From contig JAJNBJ010000017.1 of assembly GCA_021155965.1 (NCBI GenBank), positions 1 through 64,000 on the forward strand: DNA of 64,000 nucleotides, written 5' to 3'. A program made the translations under genes and the position numbers. The notes beneath the pieces are model-generated. The model was not told where the DNA came from. It searched no databases and was given only the letters and a program-made list of their open reading frames with translations. Below, one piece after another: positions 29,084 to 36,849 of the stretch; position 1 is the stretch's first letter; each line of letters begins with the position of its first letter. The DNA is from Flavipsychrobacter sp. GTDB lineage: Bacteria > Bacteroidota > Bacteroidia > Chitinophagales > Chitinophagaceae.

Positions 29084-30244
29084 TTATGGGTCAATTGCGC
29101 CTTCAAGAATATCCAGCTTTTCCACATAGTGCATAGACTTGGCAATATACTCGTGTGCCGGCTCAGAATTGCCTATTTCGGGCAGGTCTTCCAAAAGCCT
29201 TGAGTTATCGAAGACCTGTCCCAGTTCCATAAATTCGAGGTATGGGTCCAAGCCTGTAAAGAGAATGCGGAGGTTGCTTTTGCCTTCAAATACTTCTTCC
29301 CAGTAATCCAGGTAATCCTGGTATTGGTAGAGCTCATCACCTTCGTGCAGTTTGTTTTTCGTCCATAGCTTAATGTGCTTGAGCATAGATTTTTCCACAA
29401 ACTTGAACGGAGGCAGATCATCAAAATAATCGCTTAGCGTTTTCGCCAACTGGTTGGCAGTAGTGGACGCCTTACCTGCCGATATATGGTAAGTATGGTA
29501 TTTGCGTTTTGCGAACAGCAGGCCTATGATAGCTTTTGCTGTATAATCCATGGGCACAATATCCAGCTTAGAGAATTCGTTCACAGGCATCAGCCTGAGG
29601 TGGTTGATAGTTGCCATTGCCCACAGGATAACGGGTGAGCGCGGCATGATAGCACGGCTGTCGCCCATAATTATTGATGGGCGTGCAATGAATACTTTTT
29701 CATCGGGCAGGTGCTTATGTATGAGCATCTCGCCGCGCATTTTGGTGTAGGTATATTTTACAACGTGGTTTACTTTGGTGTTCGGAGATTCCACCTCCTG
29801 CACTATGCGGTCGCGTATGTCTTTGCCACAAATAGTTGCAGTGCCTATGTAGAGGAAGGTTTGCAGTGTAGGTAACGTCTTTGCCCAAAGCAGTACTTTC
29901 TCCAGGCCGCCAACATTTGCCTTTTCTACAAGTGTATCGTTAACGCGGGAAAATGAAGTGTTTGCTGCAGAATGGATAACAGTGTGTATGTCGTGCAGGT
30001 GTTTGTTCTCTACCAGTTGCTCTGTAAGGTGATCATCAAAAAGATTACCAACTACCGGGATTATTTTTTTAGCGTCGTAATGGTCTTCATGCACGTCAAA
30101 AACCTTGTGCAGGCGGGCCACCGCATCCTGGTGCGACTGCGCCCTTATGAGGCAATATATTTTCTTCACATCTTCCCGTTTAGAAAGACGCACCAGCAAT
30201 TCCCCTCCCACAAGACCGGTACACCCGGTTAAAAAAATATTCAT
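29084..30244 (-). CDS. Extended SDR family NAD(P)-binding reductase (fatty acyl-CoA reductase-like)
   Basis: The 386-residue protein has the extended-SDR nucleotide motif TGCTGLVGGEL at residues 6-16, HSAANTSF in the middle and the catalytic Y-x3-K in YTYTKMRGE (~165-175). The segment ARPSIIMGDS follows as in NAD_binding_4/'male sterility' proteins, which reduce acyl thioesters. The C-terminal ~110 residues are not a recognised acyl-reductase domain. A lipid or acyl substrate is likely; epimerase activity is less likely. The stop is 23 bp past a terminator on the other side. Confidence 0.78.
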   Translation of the reverse strand: MNIFLTGCTGLVGGELLVRLSKREDVKKIYCLIRAQSHQDAVARLHKVFDVHEDHYDAKKIIPVVGNLFDDHLTEQLVENKHLHDIHTVIHSAANTSFSRVNDTLVEKANVGGLEKVLLWAKTLPTLQTFLYIGTATICGKDIRDRIVQEVESPNTKVNHVVKYTYTKMRGEMLIHKHLPDEKVFIARPSIIMGDSRAIMPRSPVILWAMATINHLRLMPVNEFSKLDIVPMDYTAKAIIGLLFAKRKYHTYHISAGKASTTANQLAKTLSDYFDDLPPFKFVEKSMLKHIKLWTKNKLHEGDELYQYQDYLDYWEEVFEGKSNLRILFTGLDPYLEFMELGQVFDNSRLLEDLPEIGNSEPAHEYIAKSMHYVEKLDILEGAIDP

Positions 30245-30266
30245 TTATTGCTACTTCTTTAAATTT

Positions 30267-30596
30267 CTAATCAAACAATTCGAGCCCCAGTATACCGAGT
30301 ATAATGAGGGTAATAGAAACGATCTTAGCCACAGAAACAGGTTCATTGAACCATATCATCCCTATCACGGCTATGAGGGCTGTGCCCACACTCGCCCAAA
30401 TGGCATACGCAATGCTTACCTGCATTTTTTCCAGCACAAACACCAGTGCTGCTAACGCAAGGCCATAAAAAACGAACACTAATACTGACGGCCATAACCT
30501 GGTGAAGCCTTTAGCATAGTGCATACAAACAGTGCCCAACACCTCAAACACAATACCTAAAGCGAGTATGGTCCATTTGTACGTTAATAATTTCAT
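30267..30596 (-). CDS. Small multidrug resistance (SMR) family transporter
   Basis: The 109-residue protein has four membrane helices and the essential membrane glutamate in TM1 (FEVLGTVCMHYAKGF, equivalent to Glu14 of EmrE). TM3 shows AIWASVGTALIAVIG and TM4 starts after FNEPVS, all family features. SMR proteins exchange protons for cationic drugs or guanidinium across the inner membrane. Sequence alone does not separate the EmrE-like (Qac) from the guanidinium (Gdx) type here. It sits 22 bp upstream of the SDR gene on the same strand. Confidence 0.9.
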   Translation of the reverse strand: MKLLTYKWTILALGIVFEVLGTVCMHYAKGFTRLWPSVLVFVFYGLALAALVFVLEKMQVSIAYAIWASVGTALIAVIGMIWFNEPVSVAKIVSITLIILGILGLELFD

Positions 30597-30721
30597 TAGA
30601 TACTTTGTGTTATATAATAAAAATTAAATGTACCGAACCGCTTGGTGCGCGAAATTAATCTTTTCTGCCGATTTATATGCGTTAAAGATTACAAAACAGT
30701 TTAATGAATGGCAATGGTGAC

Positions 30722-31150
30722 TTACCTGAGCCTGTCTACCGATCGCACCAGCTTTTCGTCCCTGCGAATGCCCATTATTGCCATGAACAGGAAAACCAGT
30801 GATGCTACAGGCAGTACTGCACCTATCCAATAGCTTTCGCTGGAGGGCAGGGCATTGAGGTTGCGGGTGCGCGAGAGGGCTATAGTAATAAAAGAGCATA
30901 CTGCTAACATGCTCACAAAGCACATAGTGACCTGGCGCTTACGGTTGCCAAACATGAATATAGTAACAAGGGGCAGCAAGGTCATGACCAATGCTATCAA
31001 TAGCGAGGGGAAATGATCATTTATCCTTACTTCTTTGAGTGTGTCAACACCGTTTTCCATGATATGGTAGCGGTAAACACCGAAAAGAAAAACGCCTGCG
31101 TTTAAAAGCGCAGCTATGAGAAGCCAGAGGGATTGTTTACGTTGTATCAT
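30722..31150 (-). CDS. DUF4293 family membrane protein
   Basis: The 142-residue protein begins MIQRKQSLWLLIAALL, the conserved opening of DUF4293, a Bacteroidota-specific family of four-helix inner-membrane proteins. Four hydrophobic segments are visible (~8-28, ~47-67, ~74-92, ~108-126). The function is unknown. It follows serS on the same strand with a palindrome between them. Confidence 0.85.
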   Translation of the reverse strand: MIQRKQSLWLLIAALLNAGVFLFGVYRYHIMENGVDTLKEVRINDHFPSLLIALVMTLLPLVTIFMFGNRKRQVTMCFVSMLAVCSFITIALSRTRNLNALPSSESYWIGAVLPVASLVFLFMAIMGIRRDEKLVRSVDRLR

Positions 31151-31166
31151 AATAAATTATTTGCGA

Positions 31167-31193
31167 GTAGAGCGGAATGCATTCCGGCTCTAC
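31167..31193. repeat. Intergenic palindrome between serS and the DUF4293 gene
   Basis: GTAGAGC (31167-31173) and GCTCTAC (31187-31193) flank the self-complementary GGAATGCATTCC, giving a near-perfect 27-bp palindrome with one unpaired base. It could end serS transcription weakly or be one copy of a dispersed palindromic repeat. A degenerate relative (TAGAGCCGAGATGCATTC) lies at about 3764-3781. Confidence 0.55.
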
Positions 31194-31195
31194 GA

Positions 31196-32467
31196 TTAAT
31201 TGATCATTTTTTTGCCAAAGAATGGTACCAATGCTTCGGGTATAACAACTCCTTCCGGTGTTTGGTGATTCTCCAGCAGGCATGCCATTATCCTTGGCAG
31301 CGCAAGTGAGCTACCGTTCAACGAATGCACCAGTTGTGTTTTGCCGTTGCTGTCTTTAAACCTTGCTTTCATGCGGTTGGTCTGGAAGGTCTCAAAGTTA
31401 GATACTGAGCTTACCTCCAGCCAGCGTTCCTGCGCGGCACTGTAAATTTCAAAGTCGTAAGTAAGCGCGGATGCAAAACTCATATCACCACCGCACAGGC
31501 GCAGAATGCGGTATTCCAGTTCCAGCGACTGCACCAGTTTCTCCACATGGCCCACCATTTCCTCTAATACTTCGTAGCTTTTCTCAGGGTGAACAAGCTG
31601 CACAACCTCTACCTTATCGAACTGGTGCACACGGTTGAGGCCACGAACATCCTTACCATATGAGCCAGCCTCACGACGGAAGCAAGGAGAATAAGCGGTC
31701 ATTTTTACCGGCAGGTCGCTTTCTTTGATTATGGTATCGCGGTAGATATTGGTTACGGGTACCTCAGCAGTGGGGATGAGGTAAAAACCATCAGCCGTTA
31801 CATGATACATCTGGCCTTCCTTATCGGGCAACTGCCCTGTGCCGTAGGCAGAATCTTCATTCACCATGAATGGCGGGCAGTACTCTTTATAGCCTGCGTG
31901 GGTATTATAGCTGAGGAAATAATTAATAAGCGCGCGCTGCAGCCTTGCACCCTGCCCCATGAATACAGGAAACCCTGCACCGGTAATTTTTGTACCGAGT
32001 TCCAAACTCATCAGGCCATACTTTTCAGTCAACTCCCAATGCGGCAGTTTTTGTGCATTAAGTGCAGGACGAGTACCGCCTGAACGCACGACTACATTCT
32101 CCTCCGGAGTTTTGCCATCAGGCACACTGCTGTGCGGCATGTTGGGCAACATCACCAGCATGTCGAACTGCTCGTTTTCCATTGCAGATAGCTGTGTAGC
32201 TATTTCAGCAGCGCGGCCTTTGTTTTTGGCTACTTCTGCTTTCATTTCTTCGGCCTTATCTTTTTCACCTTTAGCCATCAGCTGGCCTATCTGCTTTGAA
32301 GCACTATTTACCGATGCTGCTAATGTATCATTTTCCACCTGCAGGGCGCGGCGGCGTTCGTCTATATCTATGATCTTATCTACCAGCTCAAGGTCTTTGA
32401 AGTTCTTCTTCTTCAACCCTGCCAGTACCAGTTCTTTGTTCGTCCTGAGTAATTGTATAGGTAACAT
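31196..32467 (-). CDS. serS: Seryl-tRNA synthetase
   Basis: This class II synthetase charges tRNA-Ser. The 423-residue protein starts MLPIQLLRTNKE with the long antiparallel coiled coil (~25-105) that holds the tRNA variable arm. The catalytic core has motif 2 (PCFRREAGSYGKDVRGL) and motif 3 (LNGSSLALPRIMACLLEN). An in-frame ATG 21 bp upstream is rejected because it falls within the TATCTTTG promoter box. The length is normal. Confidence 0.97.
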   Translation of the reverse strand: MLPIQLLRTNKELVLAGLKKKNFKDLELVDKIIDIDERRRALQVENDTLAASVNSASKQIGQLMAKGEKDKAEEMKAEVAKNKGRAAEIATQLSAMENEQFDMLVMLPNMPHSSVPDGKTPEENVVVRSGGTRPALNAQKLPHWELTEKYGLMSLELGTKITGAGFPVFMGQGARLQRALINYFLSYNTHAGYKEYCPPFMVNEDSAYGTGQLPDKEGQMYHVTADGFYLIPTAEVPVTNIYRDTIIKESDLPVKMTAYSPCFRREAGSYGKDVRGLNRVHQFDKVEVVQLVHPEKSYEVLEEMVGHVEKLVQSLELEYRILRLCGGDMSFASALTYDFEIYSAAQERWLEVSSVSNFETFQTNRMKARFKDSNGKTQLVHSLNGSSLALPRIMACLLENHQTPEGVVIPEALVPFFGKKMIN

Positions 32468-32485
32468 ATAATAAATATGGGGGAG

Positions 32486-32493
32486 CAAAGATA
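32486..32493 (-). promoter_or_regulatory. -7 promoter box (TATCTTTG) of serS
   Basis: TATCTTTG on the minus strand ends 18 bp before the serS ATG at 32467 and rules out the longer reading frame. Confidence 0.55.
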
Positions 32494-32553
32494 ATGGGAA
32501 AGGGTTAAAACGAGGTTAGCGTTTGTTTAAATTGCTTTTCATATATTTGAAAT

Positions 32554-32727
32554 ATGTCTTTAGGAAAAAGCAAAAAAGTAAACCTGGCTTTCTCATCCGC
32601 CACCTCTATGAGTAAAGAAGAACTGGTGAAAATGATAAAAGAAGCTGAAAAAGGCCCATTTTATAGTACCGAAGAAGTAAAGCAGGACATTAACAAATGG
32701 AGCAAAAAATATAATCAAGCGCGCTGA
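32554..32727 (+). CDS. Small protein resembling an orphan antitoxin (57 aa)
   Basis: ATG 32554 to TGA 32725 encodes 57 residues: a basic start (MSLGKSKK), then MSKEELVKMIKEAEKGPFY and the tail VKQDINKWSKKY. The segment EAEKGPFY followed by an amphipathic helix ending in a K/W-rich stretch resembles small Bacteroidota antitoxin-like proteins that partner RelE/ParE-type toxins. That resemblance is from memory. No toxin gene follows; the downstream DNA is a dispersed repeat and then the convergent gltX. It may be an orphan antitoxin or an unrelated small protein. Confidence 0.5.
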   Translation: MSLGKSKKVNLAFSSATSMSKEELVKMIKEAEKGPFYSTEEVKQDINKWSKKYNQAR

Positions 32728-32750
32728 TGTGGCGGACTGCTAGTTCTCAG

Positions 32751-32799
32751 GAGATTTCTCTCTTCGTTCCGTTTTCACTGCACTACGTTCGAAATGACG
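32751..32799. repeat. Dispersed-type intergenic repeat (GAGATTTCTC ... GAAATGACG)
   Basis: The stretch begins GAGATTTCTCTCTTCGTTCC and ends CTACGTTCGAAATGACG. This wording (GAGATCTCTTCGTTCC ... TTCGAAATGAC) is recalled as a repeat found many times in Bacteroidota intergenic DNA. Only one copy is in this window, so the repeat status here is inferred. Confidence 0.45.
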
Positions 32800-32812
32800 A
32801 ATATAATTGGGC

Positions 32813-34342
32813 TCACCCTAAAACCCTCTTGATCCTTTTAATAGTCTCTTCCTTCCCTATCACCTCAGCAATAGTAAATACTCCCGGGCCATATTTGCCG
32901 CCAACCAGCATTACACGCAGAGGCAGCATTACATCGCCTTTTTTGAGGCCATATTTGGCAAGTAGTTCAGTAAAATTTGTTTCGATGGGTATGGCTGTCC
33001 AATCGAGCAGGTTTTGTATTTCGGTGAGCCAGTTGGTGAAGAATTGCTGTTTCTGGTCGTTCCATTTGTCTTTTATGGCGGCTTCTTCTTTTATTTCAGG
33101 TGTGGCAAAGAAGAAGTGGCCTTGTGACCAGAAATCGGGCAGTAGCGTGCAGCGGTCTTTGATGAGACTTACGACCAGTCGTAAGTCGTAAGTCGTAAGT
33201 CGTGAGTCTGCGGGTTGGCTTTTTAGTTCTTCTTCTATGTAAGGTTTTGCCAATTCAGCCAGTTTTGCATCATCTGTGTGCTGAATGTATTGGTGGTTGA
33301 ACCATTTGGCTTTTTCGAAATCGAATTTGGCGCCGCCTTTGTGCACGCGCTCTATGGAGAATGCTTTTACCAGTTCTTCCAACGAGAATATTTCCTGTTC
33401 GGTACCGCTGTTCCAGCCCAGCATGGCCAGCATGTTCACAAAAGCCTGCGGCAGGAAACCCATTTCCTTAAAACCTTTGGTTGTTTCTCCTGTCTTTGGG
33501 TCTGTCCAGTTCATAGCAAATACAGGGAAGCCGAGTCGGTCGCCGTCGCGCTTGCTGAGCTTGCCATTGCCATCGGGTTTCAGTATCAGCGGCAGGTGCG
33601 CCCATTGGGGCATATGGCTTTTCCAGCCAAGGTATTCCCAAAGCAATACATGCACAGGTGCGCTAGGCAGCCACTCTTCCCCACGGAAGGCGTGGGTTAT
33701 CTTCATCAGGTAATCGTCTACCACCACGGCAAGGTGGTAGGTTGGCATTCCATCAGCTTTCAACAATACCTTATCATCTACCAGTGAACTATCGAATGAT
33801 ATTTCACCGCGTATCATATCGGTGAGTTTCACCGTATGGTTCTCCGGCATTTTTATTCGCACCACGTATGGAGTACCGGAGGCTATCAATTCATTCACTC
33901 TCTCTGTAGGTAGTGTAAGCGAGTTGAGCATCAGTCCGCGAGTGCGGTGATCGTACTGGGCAGGGGTATGCTCATCAATGCGCTGGTCTTTGCGCATTTT
34001 TTCAATATCCTCTGTTGTATCAAATGCTACGTATGCGTGGCCTGATTCCAGTAGTTTTTCAGCGTATTCCCTGTACAATTGTTTACGTTCGCTCTGGCGG
34101 TAGGGAGCATACGGGCCGCCCTTTTCTGCACTCTCATCAGGCTCTAGTCCGCACCAGCGCAGGCAATCCATAATGTATTGTTCAGCACCTTCAACATAAC
34201 GGCTCTGGTCGGTATCTTCTATACGTAAAATGAACTCACCTCCATGGGCGCGGGCAAACAGATAATTATATAAAACAGTGCGCACACCACCCAGGTGCAA
34301 ACCTCCCGTAGGACTAGGCGCAAAACGAACACGAACTTTCAT
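32813..34342 (-). CDS. gltX: Glutamyl-tRNA synthetase
   Basis: This class I synthetase charges tRNA-Glu. The 509-residue protein has the HIGH motif within APSPTGGLHLGG (8-19) and the KMSKS loop as KLSKRDG (261-267). The anticodon-binding helical domain occupies the C-terminal ~170 residues. An in-frame tandem heptamer repeat inserts a low-complexity peptide (SRLTTYDLRL) at about residues 378-392, between helices of the C-terminal domain. Everything else is intact. It is transcribed apart from tig, since a terminator lies between them. Confidence 0.96.
   Translation of the reverse strand: MKVRVRFAPSPTGGLHLGGVRTVLYNYLFARAHGGEFILRIEDTDQSRYVEGAEQYIMDCLRWCGLEPDESAEKGGPYAPYRQSERKQLYREYAEKLLESGHAYVAFDTTEDIEKMRKDQRIDEHTPAQYDHRTRGLMLNSLTLPTERVNELIASGTPYVVRIKMPENHTVKLTDMIRGEISFDSSLVDDKVLLKADGMPTYHLAVVVDDYLMKITHAFRGEEWLPSAPVHVLLWEYLGWKSHMPQWAHLPLILKPDGNGKLSKRDGDRLGFPVFAMNWTDPKTGETTKGFKEMGFLPQAFVNMLAMLGWNSGTEQEIFSLEELVKAFSIERVHKGGAKFDFEKAKWFNHQYIQHTDDAKLAELAKPYIEEELKSQPADSRLTTYDLRLVVSLIKDRCTLLPDFWSQGHFFFATPEIKEEAAIKDKWNDQKQQFFTNWLTEIQNLLDWTAIPIETNFTELLAKYGLKKGDVMLPLRVMLVGGKYGPGVFTIAEVIGKEETIKRIKRVLG
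33166..33208. repeat. Inverted plus tandem heptamer repeat inside gltX
   Basis: GACTTACGAC (33166-33175), a 2-base gap and GTCGTAAGTC (33178-33187) form a perfect inverted repeat. The right arm runs into four 7-bp units (GTAAGTC three times, then GTGAGTC) at 33181-33208. On the coding strand this reads in frame as part of the peptide SRLTTYDLRL. Confidence 0.85.
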
Positions 34343-34351
34343 GCGGCGAAA

Positions 34352-34380
34352 TTAATTAAAAAGCCGCTCTATCGAGCGGC
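34352..34380 (-). terminator. Terminator of tig
   Basis: An 8-bp stem AGCCGCTC/GAGCGGCT (34361-34368 with 34373-34380), loop TATC, followed on the minus strand by TTTTTAATTAA. It lies 20 bp after the tig stop and before gltX. Confidence 0.8.
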
Positions 34381-34399
34381 TCGTAATATCCAGTATCAA

Positions 34400-35785
34400 T
34401 TAATGGTGGTGGTGGTGTGCATCGTGTGCGCTGCCCAGCTTGAAGAACTCTTCTTCGCCTATTTCTTTTTCTGTGATGTTCAATGTTGTTTCGAGGTAGC
34501 TGAACAGCTTGTTGTATAACAAACGGCGGTATGTCTCATCTATCATCTTTTCATCCTTTGCTATTTTAGCCATGTAGCCGTCCATCCATGGTGCTTCATC
34601 TTCCTGATCTGGGCCAAGACCGAAGTATTGCAGCACGCGGGTTTTAATGTCTTTGTTCACTTCTTCAACACTCACTTCTATACCCTGTTCAGCCATAAGC
34701 TTATCAGAAATAAGCTGCCAACGGAGCTGATGCTCAAAACCACCAAACTCATGCTCAACAGCTTCTGCCGACTTTGGTTTTTCGCCACCTTCGCGCATCC
34801 AGCGTTTCAGGAAAGCTACGGGCAGGTGGATGTTGGTGCCGTGCACCAGCAACTCGTACATTTCATTCTGCAGGCGCTCGTTGGTGATGCGCTCGAATTC
34901 ACGGCCCAGTTCAGCTTTCAGTTTCTCCCTGAAGTCTGCTTCGTCTTTTACTTCCTGGTTCTGGAATACCTGCGCATACAGCTCAGGGCCCAGTTCCTGT
35001 GGTATCAGTAAACCAACTTTAGTTATGGTCAGTTTGTAGTGTTGTTCTCCTTCCTCAGGATTCGCCTTCAGCGGGTCTTTCATGAACTTTGGCAGTTCTT
35101 CTGCAGTGCATACATCAGCCGGGCGGAAAACTATAGTGTCTTCCGGCTTTTTGCCCATTACCATTTCCTTTAGTTTGGCAGGCATTTTATCCAATACCTC
35201 GGTATCTTCTATTTTGCCGGTGCCTTCAGCCACATTGCCGTTAGCATCGCACTGCTCATAAGTAGCATAGATAAGGTCTTCCTTATTGGTAACTTCTGTT
35301 TGCGACTCTACCTTACCGTAGCGGCGCCTGATGCGCTCTACTTCATCATCCATCATCCTATCGCTAACAACAATTTTGTAGCGGGTGAGGCTGGCTTTAT
35401 TTTTAATGGGATCTATTTCAAATTCCGGCTTCAGGCCCACTTCGAAAGCAAAGTCAACATCGGCAGGGGAATTCATATCAAGTTGTGTCCTGGCAGCATC
35501 CGGCATTATCATTGGCTGTGCGAATATGGACAGCTTCTCGTCCTTCATATAGTCTTCCAGCTTTTTGCCGGCAGCACGTATCACCTCTTCGTTGAAGATA
35601 GACTGGCCATACATTTTGCGCAGCATACCCGATGGTACCATACCCTTGCGGAAACCCGGAACATTTGCCGTTTTAGCATATTGTTTCAGTGTTTTCTCGA
35701 AAGAAGGCAGGTAGTCGCCTTTTTCCAGTTTCACTATTAGTTTATCATGAAGTGTGCCTATACTTTCACGTGTTACCGTTGCCAT
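34400..35785 (-). CDS. tig: Trigger factor (ribosome-associated chaperone) with His-rich C-terminus
   Basis: Trigger factor binds the ribosome exit and folds new chains. From ATG 35785 the protein has 461 residues: the N-terminal ribosome-binding domain with the signature region VPGFRKGMVP (family GFR.G..P, residues ~33-42), a PPIase-like middle domain (~155-250) and the helical C-terminal arms. The reading frame extends 132 bp further upstream but without conserved sequence, and the TATCTTTG box at 35815-35822 lies inside that extension. The protein ends HDAHHHHH, a natural five-histidine tail. Confidence 0.93.
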   Translation of the reverse strand: MATVTRESIGTLHDKLIVKLEKGDYLPSFEKTLKQYAKTANVPGFRKGMVPSGMLRKMYGQSIFNEEVIRAAGKKLEDYMKDEKLSIFAQPMIMPDAARTQLDMNSPADVDFAFEVGLKPEFEIDPIKNKASLTRYKIVVSDRMMDDEVERIRRRYGKVESQTEVTNKEDLIYATYEQCDANGNVAEGTGKIEDTEVLDKMPAKLKEMVMGKKPEDTIVFRPADVCTAEELPKFMKDPLKANPEEGEQHYKLTITKVGLLIPQELGPELYAQVFQNQEVKDEADFREKLKAELGREFERITNERLQNEMYELLVHGTNIHLPVAFLKRWMREGGEKPKSAEAVEHEFGGFEHQLRWQLISDKLMAEQGIEVSVEEVNKDIKTRVLQYFGLGPDQEDEAPWMDGYMAKIAKDEKMIDETYRRLLYNKLFSYLETTLNITEKEIGEEEFFKLGSAHDAHHHHH

Positions 35786-35814
35786 AGTATTATCTATTTT
35801 TTTATTAAGGGGTG

Positions 35815-35822
35815 CAAAGATA
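35815..35822 (-). promoter_or_regulatory. -7 promoter box (TATCTTTG) of tig
   Basis: TATCTTTGCACC on the minus strand, 29 bp before the ATG at 35785. Its position rules out the longer open frame. Confidence 0.6.
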
Positions 35823-35919
35823 AGAAACAGTGTGGAGAAAGAGAGCGGAGGTAGAAAACTACCTATTGGGGACCATTTCGGACCGAAACAGGGGGTATAA
35901 TTTTCGAAAGTGCCCATTT

Positions 35920-36292
35920 GCGGTTAATAATTTTTTGTCGTGATGCCTGTAATGCTGTGTGGGCAATGTTTATGTGTTTTATTTTCATGTCTAAAAGGGT
36001 ATAAAAGCGACTAAGAAACGGGCTAAAATGACTAAAAAACGGCATTTTGGGTATAATTTTTTAAAGTCGGCACGCCTGCATCGGCAGATAAATAAGTTGT
36101 CAGTCATTCAAAGAACTTGCCCCAATTTTTCTGGAGCTGAGTAAAGTTCATTATTGCCATTGTTTCTGCAAAATTTAAAAACCGTCACGGTACTGAAACT
36201 GTACCGTGACGGTACAGTTTCAGTACCGTCATGGAAATTATTCTCCGTTATAGGCGCGGATCTGAGGGAATTTAGTACTGATATTTTTAGGC
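35920..36292. other. Gene-poor region between tig and the tRNA-Leu locus
   Basis: About 370 bp, AT-rich, with stop codons in all frames apart from short chance ORFs. Its only clear structure is the nested inverted repeat at 36184-36231. Confidence 0.5.
36184..36231. repeat. Nested perfect inverted repeat (four alternating ACGGTAC/GTACCGT 7-mers)
   Basis: Two 21-bp arms, 36187-36207 and 36209-36229, are perfect reverse complements with a single G between them. Each arm is itself a hairpin: ACGGTAC, a 7-base loop (TGAAACT or its complement AGTTTCA), then GTACCGT. The first inner hairpin extends to 10 bp (GTCACGGTAC/GTACCGTGAC) and the second to 9 bp. The DNA can form either one long hairpin or two adjacent short ones. 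Confidence 0.9.
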
Positions 36293-36469
36293 CTATTTCG
36301 CAAATCTACCTGAACCTTCAGCAATATTTAGCTGAATGCTCAAGCTCGCCCTTCCTAACTGATCCTTCACATACCTAGGAATTGCTATGTCCGTCTTTAG
36401 CAAGCGGTATATTTTCTGATTCTGTGCGAAAGCTTTTTTGTAAACATCAAGATTTTCGAATGTGAACAT
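36293..36469 (-). pseudogene. Truncated four-helix-bundle (23S rRNA IVS-type) protein gene
   Basis: From ATG 36469 the frame encodes MFTFENLDVYKKAFAQ, continues to DQLGRASLSIQLNIAEGSGRF and stops after 58 residues (longest run quoted is the two separate motifs FENLDVYKKAF and SIQLNIAEGSGRF). This is the first half of the four-helix bundle family (TIGR02436/S23), whose members are about 115-130 residues long. The stop falls right at the GSGR motif that joins helices 2 and 3. No convincing continuation was found in the other frames downstream, so a deletion or insertion is more likely than one frameshift. Confidence 0.65.
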
Positions 36470-36583
36470 TAAATAAAGATAAAAGCAACATTGAAAGAAA
36501 CAAAAAAGAAACAGAAACAGTGCGAGGGAACAAGAAAGAGCAGAAACCCTACGCACTCTTTCTGCGCACTGTTTCTGCTCTTG

Positions 36584-36665
36584 TGCGGGCGGAGGGACTC
36601 GAACCCCCAAGCCGCGAAGCACTAGATCCTAAGTCTAGCGTGTCTACCAATTTCACCACGCCCGC
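36584..36665 (-). tRNA. tRNA-Leu(UAG)
   Basis: On the minus strand the acceptor stem GCGGGCG (36665-36659) pairs with CGCCCGC (36591-36585), followed by discriminator A at 36584. The anticodon arm is CTAGA-CTTAGGA-TCTAG with anticodon TAG. There is a long variable arm as expected for tRNA-Leu and a normal TTCGAGTC T-loop. Length 82 nt. The 3' CCA is not encoded (the next bases read CA after A). Confidence 0.95.
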
Positions 36666-36727
36666 ATACTAACTAAAAAGTTAAAAATCAAAAGTAAAAA
36701 GTTAGATTCTTCTCTTTTTCGGGACGG

Positions 36728-36735
36728 CAAAGGTA
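36728..36735 (-). promoter_or_regulatory. -7 promoter box (TACCTTTG) of tRNA-Leu
   Basis: TACCTTTG on the minus strand, 62 bp upstream of the tRNA 5' end. It would give a short 5' leader for RNase P processing. Confidence 0.45.
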
Positions 36736-36849
36736 GGGGAAAAGTTGATAAGTTGCAGGCGTCACGGTTTGAAAATGTCACGTACAGACAATAAAATATT
36801 ATCTACGTTCGTTTATACAGTATCTTTATAATACCAAAAACAATATCCT

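Noticed and set aside
30624..30923. 99-residue minus-strand ORF overlapping the DUF4293 gene
   Set aside because: It overlaps the 3' part of the recognised DUF4293 gene in another frame and has no recognisable features.
36154..36378. 74-residue plus-strand ORF across the nested inverted repeat
   Set aside because: Half of it is the palindrome read through and it overlaps the recognisable four-helix-bundle gene on the other strand.
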